Below, piece after piece: positions 12,181 to 23,060 of a DNA stretch of 64,000 nucleotides (positions are counted from its first letter, which is position 1; each line of letters starts with the position of its first letter). This stretch comes from Aporrectodea caliginosa (Eukaryota; Annelida; Clitellata; Crassiclitellata; Lumbricidae). The notes below the pieces were generated by a model. The model was given only the letters and a program-made list of their open reading frames with translations, was not told where the DNA came from and did not search any database. The position numbers were made by a program, and so were the translations under genes. The stretch spans positions 180,001 through 244,000 of the forward strand of contig JACEVL010000952.1 in NCBI GenBank assembly GCA_020284085.1, read 5' to 3'.

Positions 12181-12914
12181 CAGTGGTCACCAACCCGCGG
12201 CTCTCGAAAAGTTCTGTGGCGGCTCTCCAGAGCTTTCCAGAAAATGACATTTTCTATATATGTGACGAAATAAATTTGCGTTTTTAAGTGACATTACAGG
12301 GCATCTTAACCAACTGAATTTGAAGTTGCAGGGTACGGTACTCATTTTTGTAACGGAACTGTATACAGCTGAGTTATCGCATTTATGAATAAATTGGAGT
12401 TATTCCAATCATCGTTAGCTAGAAATGCTATGAAATATTTTCCAAACTTGAAGAAAATGGCCTATGATCTGTCAACATCTACGAGTGCAACAGCACTTCG
12501 GTTGTCTAATTTGCTTGGCAACCTTCATAAAGACTTTCAAGAAAGGTTTGCAGATTTCTTGAAAATCAGAACCACTGCTTCAGTTTGTGCTGAATCTCTT
12601 CAAGGCAGATCCAGAGCTGATTTCAAACATAGCTGTTCACAGAGGTTTGACAGACATCAACTTTGAACTAGAAATTATCAAATTACAAGAAAATAGCAAC
12701 GACATCTGATGTCACAGACATTCTGTGACATGTGGGAGTTAGTGGATACACAGACATTCCTTGTTTGTTGCATGCTGACTAGTAAAATCGCTCCCTTTTT
12801 GGATCAACTTATCTATGCGAGCAAACTTTTTGTGCTCCTAAAACCATGGCGGCTCCCAAAAGTTGCTAAACTTGGCAATGCGGCTCCTCACCGAAAAAAG
12901 GTTGGTGACCACTG
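12181..12914 (+). mobile_element. hAT transposon remnant
   Basis: Terminal inverted repeats CAGTGGTCACCAACC (12181) and GGTTGGTGACCACTG (ending 12914) are flanked by an 8-bp target duplication with one mismatch (TCGTAGAG at 12173, TGGTAGAG at 12915). CAGTGG termini and 8-bp duplications are typical of hAT elements. The 734-bp element keeps a short piece of transposase-like ORF and is internally deleted. Confidence 0.85.
12385..12666 (+). pseudogene. hAT transposase C-terminal fragment
   Basis: 93 codons inside the hAT element. MNKLELFQSSLARNAMKYFP and LGNLHKDFQERFADFLKI resemble the region before the dimerisation domain in hAT transposases of the kind that gave rise to GTF2IRD2/ZBED-type proteins. 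After the stop, similarity seems to continue in other frames (LELIKLQEN-like, then FCDMWE). The N-terminal zinc finger and most of the catalytic core are absent. The family link is my recognition by pattern and needs a profile search. Confidence 0.55.
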
Positions 12915-13019
12915 TGGTAGAGCAAACCATTAGCGTCTCCCTCCTCTTTTACCCAGGCTTGGGACTGGCACTGTCAGAAAGCGAACAGTGGCGGAGTTTA
13001 CAGCATTTTTTTTTATTCC

Positions 13020-13960
13020 GTAGTTTAACGTCATCATATGACATCAAAGGCCGTTGACGACAATTCAAAACTATGTACAATACATGCAGTTGAAACAAAA
13101 TTGATAGAGTTAAAGTCATCTAAACAGTACTTTACAATGCCACTAATATTCATTGTTTAGCAGCATAATATTATAGTTCCGATACTAATGTCAATGTTAC
13201 TTTCATAAGATAACATACTGTAATATGGTCTTTCAGGAAAATTATACACTGTTTTGCAGCAGTTATCACACATACAATTTTTTAATGTAAAATGAAAAGA
13301 ATCGTGATAAACAGCAATAATGTACACGAAACTTCCAATCCAGCTATTCAATGATATAACAACATTGGTTTCAAGTTTACAGAACCTGTAATTATGAAGT
13401 TTACATAACCTGAAATTATGATATGAAATTTAGATTTTAATTTTTAATTTTCAAACTCTTTTTTCTTTATTCAATGCAACCAGACATCATAATTAAAATA
13501 CATGCATTGGAATACATTGAAAACGAGTACTTTATCACATGTCAAAGATATGAATAGAAAAGAGTATTGTAATTTGATATGAGATTCTGAATCTTTCACT
13601 TTTAATTTTTAATTTCAGTTTAATGGTTATTAGATTTTATTATATATGTTGTTGTGACATGAAATTCTTAGTTTAGTTATAAATGTTTACATAGATAATC
13701 ATTCATTACAAACAAGCAACGTTTGCACAACACATACAAATGGCTTCAAAATAACAAACTTAAAACGCATTCACATAATTACACCCTAACAACAAAATTA
13801 TGTCTACACAGGGGCAAAACTAACCATCAACGTCCACTGACATTATAAACATTACAACCTAAAAAATCCTTCCCTTACCAATAAGGTTTTTATTTACAGC
13901 AATTTTTATTTACAGCAATTGAGCGTAAATTTTGCATATATAGATATCCAATACATCTTA
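13020..13960. other. AT-rich gene-free stretch
   Basis: Begins with a B motif (TTTAACGTCATCATATGAC, ~13023) and is otherwise very AT-rich. Only short ORFs without recognisable content. Confidence 0.45.
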
Positions 13961-14149
13961 ATAAAGGTGTCTAATTCAACGATTTATTTCAGCCAACAGT
14001 TCTATAGTTTAACGACATCTCTTGGCAACAAAGGCCACTGACGTCGACAGAAATTATTTTGACAGTTTTCGCCGTCCGTATGCGGCATAATAAACAACTA
14101 ATTTAATACGTCCGATGGTTCTCTACCTTTTAGACAGGGCGGCACTTCC

Positions 14150-15668
14150 AATGTCGCCAATCTTCTTATTGTCCTGCCCTCTCCTCTAGCTTGCTCTAAC
14201 CCTCCTTCATCATCCATTTAATATCCTCCCCTCTATTACATATTTATTCAATATTTATTCAACCTCTAGTTGCAAAACTCCTCTGTCCCTGACCAATGGA
14301 GGTCTAGTTGCATTACTCCTATCCCTAAGATCCCTTGCCCTGCCACTGAGGCTGATTACCGACCCATTTCCATCACGCCGGTATTATGCAGATTGTTATA
14401 AAAACTTGTAGTCCATCTATATATCTATCTCATCCTCACCAATCACGAACTGAACCGTCCATTTGCTGACCAATTCGCCTTCAGGCCATTTGGATCTACC
14501 TCTGCCGCTCTTATAGCCATTACTGACTTCATTCTCAACTCACTTAATTCTGAACCCTATGTCCGTGTTATTTCTCTAGATTTCTCTAAGGCTTTTGATA
14601 CGATCAGACACTCATACTTGGCTGATCAATTGACCTCTCTGCCTATCCCAGCTAATAATATATTCAACTGGATTACCTCCGTCCTGAGCAATCGTAGTCA
14701 TTGCACCAAGTTCCGTGGTCTGTTATCTTCACTGGCTGAAATCAATGCCAGCATAATTCAGGGTTCTGGCATGGGTCCTGTAAACTTCCTGGTTGCCATC
14801 TCCGGCCGAAAACCTCTCTATAGCTTTAATCGTATTTTCAAGTATGCTGATGACTGCATTCTTGTGATCTTGGCTTCTAGCATCTCCACTACGGATGCAG
14901 AATTAGATCATATTAACACCTCGGCTCTTACATGTAATCTCCACCTGAACCATTCAAAATCCTGTGAGATTGTATTTACCAAACCAAAAGTGAATCTTAT
15001 ACAGGCCCCTCCAGTCCTGCCTGGCATCAAAAGGGTTTGTGTCATTGAATATACTGGGCGTTGAGATTACCGAAAAGTTCGTTTTTTCCTCGTATGTTCA
15101 AAGACTTTGTATTCGGGCCAAGCAATCTCTCCATGCCCATCGTATTTTGATCTCACATGGGCTTTCGGGGGTCAGGCTTCATGATGTGGTCAGGGCTACC
15201 ACTATCAACCGCATGCTATACTGTTCCCAAGTATGGTGAGGCTTCGCCAGTAAGCAGGAACTTTACTCTTTAAGCGCGCTGGTCCGCAAGTTGGTACGCC
15301 TTGGTTTCCTACCCAAATATTTCCCCACCTTTGAGGAGCTTTGCAAAAAAGCTGACTAGACCTCTTTAGAAACATCTTAACAAATACTATAGCCACACCC
15401 TCCACGACCTTCTCCGTCTGTCAGTTGTACTGTCATGACATGCTCCCACGCTCACATAAGCGTGTTCTCCCTAGATTTTATTCCCTTACCATGCGCGGCT
15501 TCTGGGCTAGGATGTTGTACAGTTGTCAGTTAGACATCTGTTTTTCTAGTTGACTTAATTTTCTTCTAATTATCGTTTTCTTTAAATACATAAATTATTT
15601 CTGACTTTGTATGTAAAGCGCTGAACGTTTGCTTGCGTTTAATAAAGAACATTCTTACTTACTTACTT
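14150..15668 (+). pseudogene. CTTA-tailed LINE, reverse transcriptase pseudogene
   Basis: A CR1/Jockey-like reverse transcriptase read in several frames. ADYRPISITPVLCRLL lies near 14350 and QFAFRP near 14470; VISLDFSKAFDTIRHSYL (14569) holds the motif A aspartate; IIQGSGMGPVNFLVA (14752) and FKYADDCILV (14837) are motifs B and C. The frame shifts near 15050 and the C-terminal part has stops. The 3' end has TTTAATAAAGAACATTC and (CTTA)n at 15649-15668. It is clearly related to the intact ORF at 39754-41088. The endonuclease domain is absent (5' truncation around 14150). Its longest single-frame stretch with a start codon is 14618-15064. Confidence 0.88.
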
Positions 15669-15674
15669 CTAATG

Positions 15675-15860
15675 GTCCATATTTCCTATCCGTATAGGAC
15701 CAAACTCCATATCACAGACTTGGCCATTCGTTTCTTTAAGTCCTGGATCAATTTTCGTTAATTCCTTTCCTTGATAGAAGGCGTTTGCGATCGTACTACC
15801 TAGGTAGCAGAATTCCGACTTGTTCTATTTGCTTTCCATCGATGGACAAGTGTAATGTAA
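15675..15860 (-). pseudogene. RTE-like LINE fragment
   Basis: On the minus strand LSIDGKQIEQVGI and, after frameshifts, KKRMAKSVIWSLVLYG match the corresponding part of the RTE fragment at 9.8-10.0 kb (ITIDGKELEQVGQFCYLGS, KKRIIKSMIWSVVLYGSETW). Short and badly decayed; it abuts the tail of the preceding LINE. Confidence 0.7.
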
Positions 15861-15869
15861 CATACGATA

Positions 15870-16190
15870 ACGCGACTGCCGAATATATAGCTTATAAGTG
15901 TTTTGTTTAAAAGGTGTGCAAAATTGGCTTTTCATTTATGCTAAAATGACAACAGGGACTCATAATATGCTAGATGCAGACTTTGACATATTTTTAGGAA
16001 AATCGCGACATCAGTGATTTCCTCCACGCAAGCATACATACATGCCAGTTTGTTTACATGCCAACTCACAGAGTCACATGCATGCATTCGCGTATGTAAA
16101 CGCACGAATGTTCGCTTGGGTTAAATAATTATTGGAAACTGGTTCAGCCGTTATTCTAATCTGCTCAAATTTGCACCGAAATAATTGATT
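15870..16190. other. gene-free stretch
   Basis: No supported ORF or repeat apart from an AAGGTGTGCAAAATTG variant of the C motif near 15911. Confidence 0.4.
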
Positions 16191-16480
16191 AAATCATGAC
16201 GATGATGAAGGTGATGATGATAATAATGACAGCACTATAGAAACGATGAAGATGCTAATGATGTTGTTGCTGTTCTTGATGGCGATGATGATGATGATGA
16301 TGATTATGATGATGACGCTGATGATGATAATGATGATGTTGATTATGGCGTTGTTGATGACAACAACAACAAATTATTTTATTATTAATGTCATAATTAA
16401 TTAACAACAACATCAAATAACAATAATAATAATAACAACAACAACAGCAATAACAAAGATAAAAAAAATCATTATAGTCA
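16190..16480. repeat. imperfect GAT / CAA trinucleotide tract
   Basis: GATGATGATAAT-type repeats pass into CAACAACAA and AATAATAAC repeats. The reverse frame rich in His, Gln, Tyr and Cys is a low-complexity artefact. Confidence 0.8.
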
Positions 16481-16856
16481 GAATTATTACCATTTGATTT
16501 CAAATTTTAATATTTCTTTACCTACCAGCTTCAGCAGCGAAAAGGTAGATTTTGTCTTTTTTTCTAAAAAAAAGAAGCACATCATATTTTATCGAAGATT
16601 GCTTTATTATGCTACAAATAAAAGGAGGCACATTGCAGATGGGATGGCGTCTTAGACACCTGTTTTACTGCAATCATTGCTTTGCGATTTAAATTGTTAT
16701 TAGGTAGAGTCGTTAACGGCAATTTTTGCCATAGAAAGAGGAAGGTCAACAAAACTACTCGTGTTGTAGATTATGAAAAAAAATTAGAATCAGCAAGAAT
16801 TTGAGCTAATATCCCAATTAGACACAATATGTCACTAATCACTTTCACCAGTTATC

Positions 16857-16916
16857 TACACCAGAGTGCGGATATGCAATTGATTTTAATAAAGAATATA
16901 CTTACTTACTTACTTT
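16857..16916 (+). mobile_element. LINE 3' tail-only insertion (about 60 bp)
   Basis: CTACACCAGAGTGCGG, then TTTAATAAAGAATATAC and (CTTA)n. The flanks, CCAATTAGACACA before and TCGTTGGACACCTTTAAAAT after, are contiguous at 19044-19105 (with variation), which is the empty site. So only the last ~60 bp of a LINE was copied here. Confidence 0.75.
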
Positions 16917-16949
16917 TATCTCGTTGGACACCTTTAAAATGCTTCCCAT

Positions 16950-18070
16950 TGAGGCTATTTATAGCAAAAACGTTTAATCTGTTCAAGTGGATGATGTTTG
17001 AAAAGTTGGAACTTGAAAAAGCATATTGCATGAATTTGAAAAATGAAAGAAAAGTTCATATAACTAACAGCCTTTTGGAGCAGGATATAGACAAAACCTT
17101 TCCAAATTTAACTTATGCTCTTTCTAACTCAGCAAATTCTTTCATACCAGCTTTAAAAAAACAGACTTAAAGTAAAAATAAAAGACACAAACCTTCACCT
17201 TTTTGGAATAAAAATTGTGATTCAGCAATATGAAAGGAATAAAATTCGTAATAAGATGACAAAAATCTAAAATTTTAGATGATGATGTGGGATTTAAGAA
17301 ATTTTAGATGATGATGTGGGATTTAAGAAACAAACTGCTATAGTTAAAAGGATCATTGCAAGAGAAGCTAAAATAGGTTGGGAACCTATTGCAGTGAATT
17401 AAGTAGCCAAAGAAAATGAACCTCAGTTTGGAACTCTGCACGAAGGATGAACGGTGTGGCATCTAATACATCTCTTCCCACTTTTCACCGTGAGGGAAAA
17501 GCAGCAGAAACAAACCTCCATAAAGCATATTTATTGGGGAAAACCTATTCGCAGACAAGTAGTAGATCAAATTATGATGAACAAAATTCTGGATTATTTA
17601 ACAAATAAGGAATCACAAGAGGTAGAAGTTCAAAACCATAGCAATAACGAGGTGGAGGCTATTAATGTCGAATTCACTATCCGTGAACTCCGAGAAGCAG
17701 CTGCCTCTTGTAAGAAAAGTAATTCAGAAGAAGAAGACAGAATTTCTTATGACTTACTTAAACATTTGCATAAGGTTCTTTTAACTTGTTATAACAAGAT
17801 AATATATGTTGAAGGAACACTTCCCAACGATTGGTCACAAGTCCTAATTGTACCAATCTTAAAAGCTACTGAAGATTCTTCTGTTCCTGCATCATACAGG
17901 TTAATTTAACTTACTCCAACTTCATGGAAAATTATGGAATACAAATAGACTTCTGTGGTACACTGAACATAGCAAAATTCTTAGAAATATCCAATAGGAT
18001 TTAGGAAACAGAAAAGTACCATAGATCAAATCATCAAATTATTAGTTTGGATCAAAAATCCTTGGCGCCA
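16950..18070 (+). pseudogene. LINE fragment spanning endonuclease-RT junction
   Basis: The ORF at 16829-17170 ends in NSFIPALKKQT; slightly further, with a shift, KPSPFWNKNCDSAI resembles the endonuclease/RT linker of Jockey/I-type LINEs. The frame at 17454-17909 reads FTIRELREAAASCKKSN, ISYDLLKHLH, CYNKIIYVEGTLPNDWSQV and IPILKA, i.e. the RT N-terminal region; then a shifted FRKQKSTIDQIIKLL near 17998-18045. Several stops and frameshifts; the catalytic A-C motifs are absent. Composition and motifs differ from the CTTA LINE, so this is another family. Confidence 0.75.
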
Positions 18071-18103
18071 AAGATCATCCAGAGTCGTATACCATGAGGG
18101 TTC

Positions 18104-18140
18104 ACTACTACTACTACTACTACTACTACTGCTACTGCAA
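18104..18140. repeat. (CTA)n microsatellite
   Basis: A short CTACTACTA tract grading into GCTACTGC, at the 3' side of the LINE fragment. Confidence 0.85.
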
Positions 18141-18295
18141 CTGACACCACCACCATCGCCACAACTGTCTCTGAACAACACCTCTGAAACTACGTATAAG
18201 TTAGCGCTCGTGAATAATCTAGTACTTTAAGCTTAACTTTAGAGTAGCGCTTCATAAATTTAGAGTTCTTGATTACGATTGTTAATGCTTTATAA

Positions 18296-18521
18296 ATAAT
18301 AATAATAATAATAATCTTTTCTTTATTAAGCGCCTGACAAACGCACTGCGCTGTACATTTACATGTTATGCAATTTAAATCTTAACTACTAACAGAACAG
18401 ACAGCCTGCAATACAGTGGCGCTAATAGCAGCCTACAAAGCATATCCGCCCTACGGGGGCTCGAACTCGGTACCTCTCGGTCTCTGTGCCAGATGTTACC
18501 CAATGCGCTATCGGGCCCCCG
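18296..18521 (-). mobile_element. SINE1, minus strand
   Basis: A full-length reverse copy from the (AAT)n tail at 18296 to the head GGGGGCCCGATAGCGCATTG ending at about 18521. Both promoter boxes are retained. It sits immediately beside the candidate exon at 18575. Confidence 0.9.
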
Positions 18522-18574
18522 ATATAATTACAGTAGTCGTGATTTTTGCCTGTAGTTGCCGTAGAGCTTCATAC

Positions 18575-18843
18575 CTTGTTCGGATCCTGGTGTTGTTGAG
18601 ACTAGCGTAGCTGCCGCCTGGTAAGCTCGGGTGCTGACAAAGTCTGCGATGGTATTTCTCTTGATGAGAGGCGGTGGAACGACCCTTCTGGGCATGGCTC
18701 TGGGTTGGAGGGGGACCCTCTTCTCCGAGAGAAGGTCCCCTGGGTAGGCGTCACCGAGGTCCTGAGACGAGGAACCGAACTCCTGACGATCTGGTCGACG
18801 GCTTTCCTCTTCCTCTTCCTCTTCTTCTGCGTGAAGCGTCGAT
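18575..18843 (-). CDS. candidate host-gene internal exon
   Basis: On the minus strand a pyrimidine-rich tract and ATCGACAG (acceptor) precede a 269-bp open stretch that ends AACAAG followed by GTATGAAG, a good donor. The frame opens with a run of eight Glu (HAEEEEEEEESRRPDRQE), continues with DLGDAYPGDLLSEKRVPLQ and MPRRVVPPPLIKRNTIADFV, and is open throughout; without splicing it would stop 12 codons after the donor. The GC content is clearly higher than the surroundings and the sequence is not part of any repeat in this window. I do not recognise the protein; the acidic run and basic segments suggest an intracellular, possibly nuclear protein. It could instead be a fragment of a transposon ORF. 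Confidence 0.4.
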
Positions 18844-18889
18844 CTGTCGATAGGTGGCCGAGAAGAAGAAAAGGAAAATCATAATTAAT

Positions 18890-19490
18890 TATTGGTGTTT
18901 GTTGGTTAATTCATTGATAATAAAATATTAATTCGGTAATTTATTATTTTGATTAATTGGTTAAGTTTTAATTTTTTATCAGTTAAGTCGTTAACATGTT
19001 AAGTCGTTAATTTGTTAAGTCGGTAATAAATTATGTTAATGTCCCAATTAGACACAGCATGTCGCTGAGTAATTTCACCGATGATATCGTTGGACACCTT
19101 TAAAATGCTTTCCGATGACGCTATATATAAATATAGACATACCGTTTAGTATGATATCAATGGGCTATGGTCCCAAGTCAGTAAAATGTTAAGCTGTTAA
19201 TTTGCAAAGTCAACAATAATGTTAAGTTCTTAATTTGTTAGGTCTATAATATACATGATGCTTAATGTGTAAAATCCATTATAAGTTGAGTGCCTAATAT
19301 GTACAGTCTGTAATATATTAAGTGCTTCATTTTTAAGTCGCTAATTGGTCACGTCATTAACAAATTAAGCTGTTTGTTAAGTTGTTAAATCGTTAAATTG
19401 TTAAATAGTTATTAGCTTATGTTATTAGCTTACTGAGTCGTTAATAGGTTAAGTCGCTAATCTGTTTAGTATTAAGTCACATATTCGTTC
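18890..19490. repeat. degenerate tandem repeat (GTTAAGTCGTTAA type)
   Basis: Many imperfect copies of TTAAGTCGTTAATNNG with spacing near 15-17 bp. The block is interrupted at 19035-19180 by a C-motif segment identical in context to 16810-16980 without the LINE tail. Confidence 0.65.
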
Positions 19491-19496
19491 AGTTAT

Positions 19497-19840
19497 TGGT
19501 TAGTTGCTGTTTAACGACGATGAGTCATAACAAAGATGATTAGCGTCGTCCTCCTCCTTTATTCAGGTTTTGGACTGGCACTACCACATGTAGGGTAGTG
19601 CATGGCGGATGCAGATGTTAAGAGAACCGGTTACAGTAGGCAACCTTGCCTTAGAAAGACGACATTAGCAGACACAAAATGTTGAGGTCAAATATATTGA
19701 GAGAAGAAATGTCTTATTAAAGGTGTCTAACACCATTTTTTACATTTACTTATATATTAACGATACTGTGTGATAACGAAGATAATTATCGTCTCACTCC
19801 GCCTTTCTCCATACTTGGGACTGGCACTCAACTCAACTCA
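19497..19840 (+). repeat. two A-module copies with a C motif between them
   Basis: A-modules at 19497-19600 and 19748-19835 (the second diverged), with TTATTAAAGGTGTCTAACACC near 19709. No gene. Confidence 0.6.
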
Positions 19841-20019
19841 TCTAATTTACATTGATATCGGTCAAAAACCTTTCTATCGCAATCGTAAAAAATGCAATAG
19901 GAAATTTATTTATCGCCAGTTCCAGATAAACTCCTTTAAGCAATTAAGCTATCGTCCACTGTTATGAGCTTTTAGAAGCCCCGCTTAATTAGGCTAATTG
20001 CAAACTTAACCCCTTAATT

Positions 20020-20780
20020 ACAACTAATGCTTACCGGAATAATTAATAGGAGATTTAAAACAGGCAGGATAAGCTTTTGTAATCCGGAGCGATATGAGAT
20101 TCAAAACAGGTCAGATCAGGGATGGCGAAACTTTTTCTAAGGTGAATGCCCCAGTGCCGATAAAACATTTTAAAAATACCGTCGCGAGTACCTAGGAATT
20201 TTGCAGTATATAGCCTAATTGGTTTTTTCGTGTAGGTTTTAATTGACAAAGCGTATAAAAATGAGTTAAAGGACATTATTTTCAAATATGGTTTTAAAAT
20301 GGTGTTACAATAAAGTCCTTCGTAAAACAAAATGTGGATTCCTACAGTGTTTTTGTATTTCTAAGTTTGAAATTTTGAAGGACGCTCCAAATTCCGTGTG
20401 CCCAAAACATTTGAGCGCGTGCCACTTTGGGTACATGTGCCATAGGTTCACCATCCATGGGCTAGATCAACGGATGATTACCGGATCGAAATGAGATATA
20501 AAATAGGTGGATCGATAGGAGATTTTATGCATAGACAAGATCTTCTGATGTTTACGGATGCGATAGGAGATTCAAAACAGACCGGATCAGCTTTTGTTGA
20601 CCTCATCTGATAGGAGGTCAAAAACCACCAAATGCGGTGTTGTTAACCTGGGTTGACCAAAAATTTAAAACGGCTCTTGCTAGCCGGTTCTTTAGTAGAT
20701 TTAAAAAAAGGAAAATCACTATTTGCCGTATCGATTGGAGATTTAAAGTAGGCATCAGATCCTTAATTGGGAGGGAAACT
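20020..20780. repeat. diverged tandem block (GATAGGAGATT...AAAACAG)
   Basis: The phrase CCGGATCGATAGGAGATTTA with following AAAACAGG recurs in diverged form near 20050, 20090, 20475, 20510, 20560 and 20730 at irregular spacing. An old, decayed repeat array; the ORFs inside are not supported. Confidence 0.55.
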
Positions 20781-20794
20781 GATTAGTAGTCTGA

Positions 20795-20923
20795 AGATGG
20801 CTTCCAATTATTAACCGAAGCTAAGAGACGATCAATGGCATCTGTGCGCTCAGAGATCGATTACTTGAACGATGATATCGCAGACAAATGCACCCAAGTA
20901 GATGCTTTCATGCCATATACAAA

Positions 20924-20925
<2 letters not shown>
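20795..20925 (+). CDS. weak candidate exon, coiled-coil-like
   Basis: After TTAGTAG the frame SEDGFQLLTEAKRRSMASVR then EIDYLNDDIADKCTQVDAF is open until the (AT)n tract. The composition, charge pattern and heptad-like spacing are protein-like and stand out from the neighbourhood. A matching donor is not clear (CAA followed by GTAGAT is possible). It may be an exon, a pseudogene relic or chance. Confidence 0.22.
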
Positions 20926-20986
<61 letters not shown>

Positions 20987-21050
20987 AACATATTTATATG
21001 TGTGTGCATATATATATAATTATATATATATTATATGCACATTGCACATA
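20921..21050. repeat. (AT)n microsatellite
   Basis: A pure AT run to ~20985, followed by TATATAATTATATA mixed repeats. Confidence 0.95.
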
Positions 21051-21107
21051 AGTGAGAGAGAGACGGACAGACGGACAGACAGAGACGGAGACAGAGACCT
21101 GACAAAC

Positions 21108-21595
21108 GATAGATGGATGGATGGATGGATGGATGGATGGATGGATGGATGGATGGATGGATGGATGGATGGATGGATGGATGGATGGATGGATGGATGG
21201 ATGGATGGATGGATGGATGGATGGATGGATGGATGGATGGATGGATGGATGGATGGATGGATGGATGGATGGATGGATGGATGGATGGATGGATGGATGG
21301 ATGGATGGATGGATGGATGGATGGATGGATGGATGGATGGATGGATGGATGGATGGATGGATGGATGGATGGATGGATGGATGGATGGATGGATGGATGG
21401 ATGGATGGATGGATGGATGGATGGATGGATGGATGGATGGATGGGATGGATGGATGGATGGATGGATGGAGAGTGGATGGATGGATGGACGGACGGACGA
21501 ACGGACTGGTGGATTGATGGTTAAACGGAAGGTCTGGTAGACGGACGGGTAAATGGATGGATGGATGGATGGAAGATGGAATGACTATTAGCTCG
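21108..21595. repeat. (GGAT)n microsatellite
   Basis: About 340 bp of almost uninterrupted GGAT, then interrupted GGAT/GGAC to 21580. Because 4 is not a multiple of 3, all three frames on each strand read as the same 4-residue repeat, giving long artefactual ORFs of MDGW or HPSI type on both strands. Confidence 0.98.
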
Positions 21596-22070
21596 GTGAA
21601 TAGATTGATGCATGAGTTGACTGTGACAGATGGACAGATGAGAAAGATAGAGAACGAAAGAGTAAACTGCAGATATAGACACACACACATGTGCACACAC
21701 ACATAATATATATATATATACACGTGTATACACATACACATACATAAATACACACGTCTATATATATATCTTTTTATATATAATATATATAGAGCTATGT
21801 GGATGAATCGATGGATCGATATATGTATATATATATTATGAATTATTGGAATCTGGACCAATTGGTTTCGAATCTAATAAACTGCGTCGCAACGAATGAG
21901 AAGAACATGAATCAGAGAATCAGAGAATCAGAGAATCAGAGAATCAGAGAGAATCGATCGAATAATGAGAAGATCTCTGAACAACATCATCATCTCTTCC
22001 TCTTCAGATTGACAGACGAAACGAAGGACAAATGAAGGGCAAATGGAGAGATGAAAGGGACTGATGACAG
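21596..22070. other. gene-free stretch with short AT, CA and GAATCAGA repeats
   Basis: A short open frame ([18 protein letters not shown], then QMRKIENER) at 21582-21668 has coiled-coil-like content but no usable gene context. 21910-21955 is a 9-bp GAATCAGAG tandem repeat. Confidence 0.45.
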
Positions 22071-22074
22071 GACA

Positions 22075-22215
22075 TTTAGGAAAATTACAGGACATGACCG
22101 AACATATCCGAACGTTTCCGAATATTTCCGATCATTTCCGAGCATCACAGAACATATCCGAGTCGTCCCATCGTTACCGAACATTACCGAATAGTTTTTC
22201 TTATATTACCAAACA
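22075..22215. repeat. degenerate CCGAACATTTCC tandem repeat
   Basis: Roughly 11-12-bp imperfect units (CCGAACATATCC, CCGAATATTTCC, CCGATCATTTCC and so on), immediately upstream of the RTE 3' fragment. Confidence 0.65.
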
Positions 22216-22224
22216 TTTTCGGAA

Positions 22225-22565
22225 CAGTATTTAGCATTGAGAACATAAGAGAACAAATGAACTTTATACTGGAAGAGATAGGACACTTAAGAGGAGAGAT
22301 GACATTGAGAAAAAGAGCGGCGAGACAAAAAGTGATGTATTTTGGCCATGTGATGCGGGCGGACGGCATGGAAAAGGAGATGATGCTGGCGTGTGGGGAG
22401 GGAAGACGAGGAAGAGGACGACCAAGAAAGAGATGGATGGAGGAGATACACGAGACGATGATGATGAACATTCCGGAGTTGAGAGAGGCGACGAGAGATC
22501 GGAACACATGGAGAAGGCTGACTATGACGGTCGCTAGGATTCAGCGAATCGACGGCACAAGGTGA
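22225..22565 (+). pseudogene. RTE/I-type LINE C-terminal fragment
   Basis: The open frame reads RKRAARQKVMYFGHVMRADG, then EKEMMLACGEGRRGRGRPRK, RWMEEIHETM and DRNTWRRLTMTVA, ending with a stop at 22565. This is the conserved C-terminal tail of the endonuclease/reverse transcriptase family also represented at 9.65 and 42.5 kb (HIMRGD, RGRPR, DEWRNW). It is one intact frame of ~100 codons; the RT core is absent. Confidence 0.8.
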
Positions 22566-22569
22566 CAAG

Positions 22570-23000
22570 GTGATTTAGCATTGGCCATTCCCATTAACCA
22601 TTAAAATTAACCTTAACCTTTGACATTAACATTGACCAATAGTGTTAGCTATTCAGTTTAAGCGTTAACATTGACATCATCATTGAAACTTTTAATTCGC
22701 CATTAACATTAACAATTGACATCAATATTAACCATCAACATTACCATTAGCATTATCCAACAACATTAACAATTAACAGTAACCGTTACCACTAACGATT
22801 CACATTATCCATTAACAATTACATTAACCATTAACATTAACCATCAGCATTAACCGTTTACATTAATCATCACAATTAACCTTTCATTTTAACTATAAAC
22901 ATTTACCATCAGCATTAACCATTTAACCTTTGACATTAACATTGACCATTGACAGTAACTATTAACATTAACCATCAACATTAACCATTAATAGAATTGT
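22570..23000. repeat. degenerate tandem repeat (CATTAACCATTAA)
   Basis: About 430 bp of imperfect units of 6 and 12-13 bp built from CATTAAC, CCATTAA and CCATCAA. It starts directly after the RTE stop codon, so it may have grown from a LINE tail. Confidence 0.8.
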
Positions 23001-23060
23001 CCTAAAAACCGATCCGGTAATGTCGATACATCACAGTAATGTAGAGCACGCCCTTTGATG

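Noticed and set aside
21000..21861. 174-codon plus and 276-codon minus ORFs across the GGAT array
   Set aside because: A 4-bp repeat is open in all frames; the 4-residue periodicity proves it is the microsatellite.
22570..23000. CRISPR-like array
   Set aside because: Units are short, imperfect and without unique spacers; the context is clearly eukaryotic.
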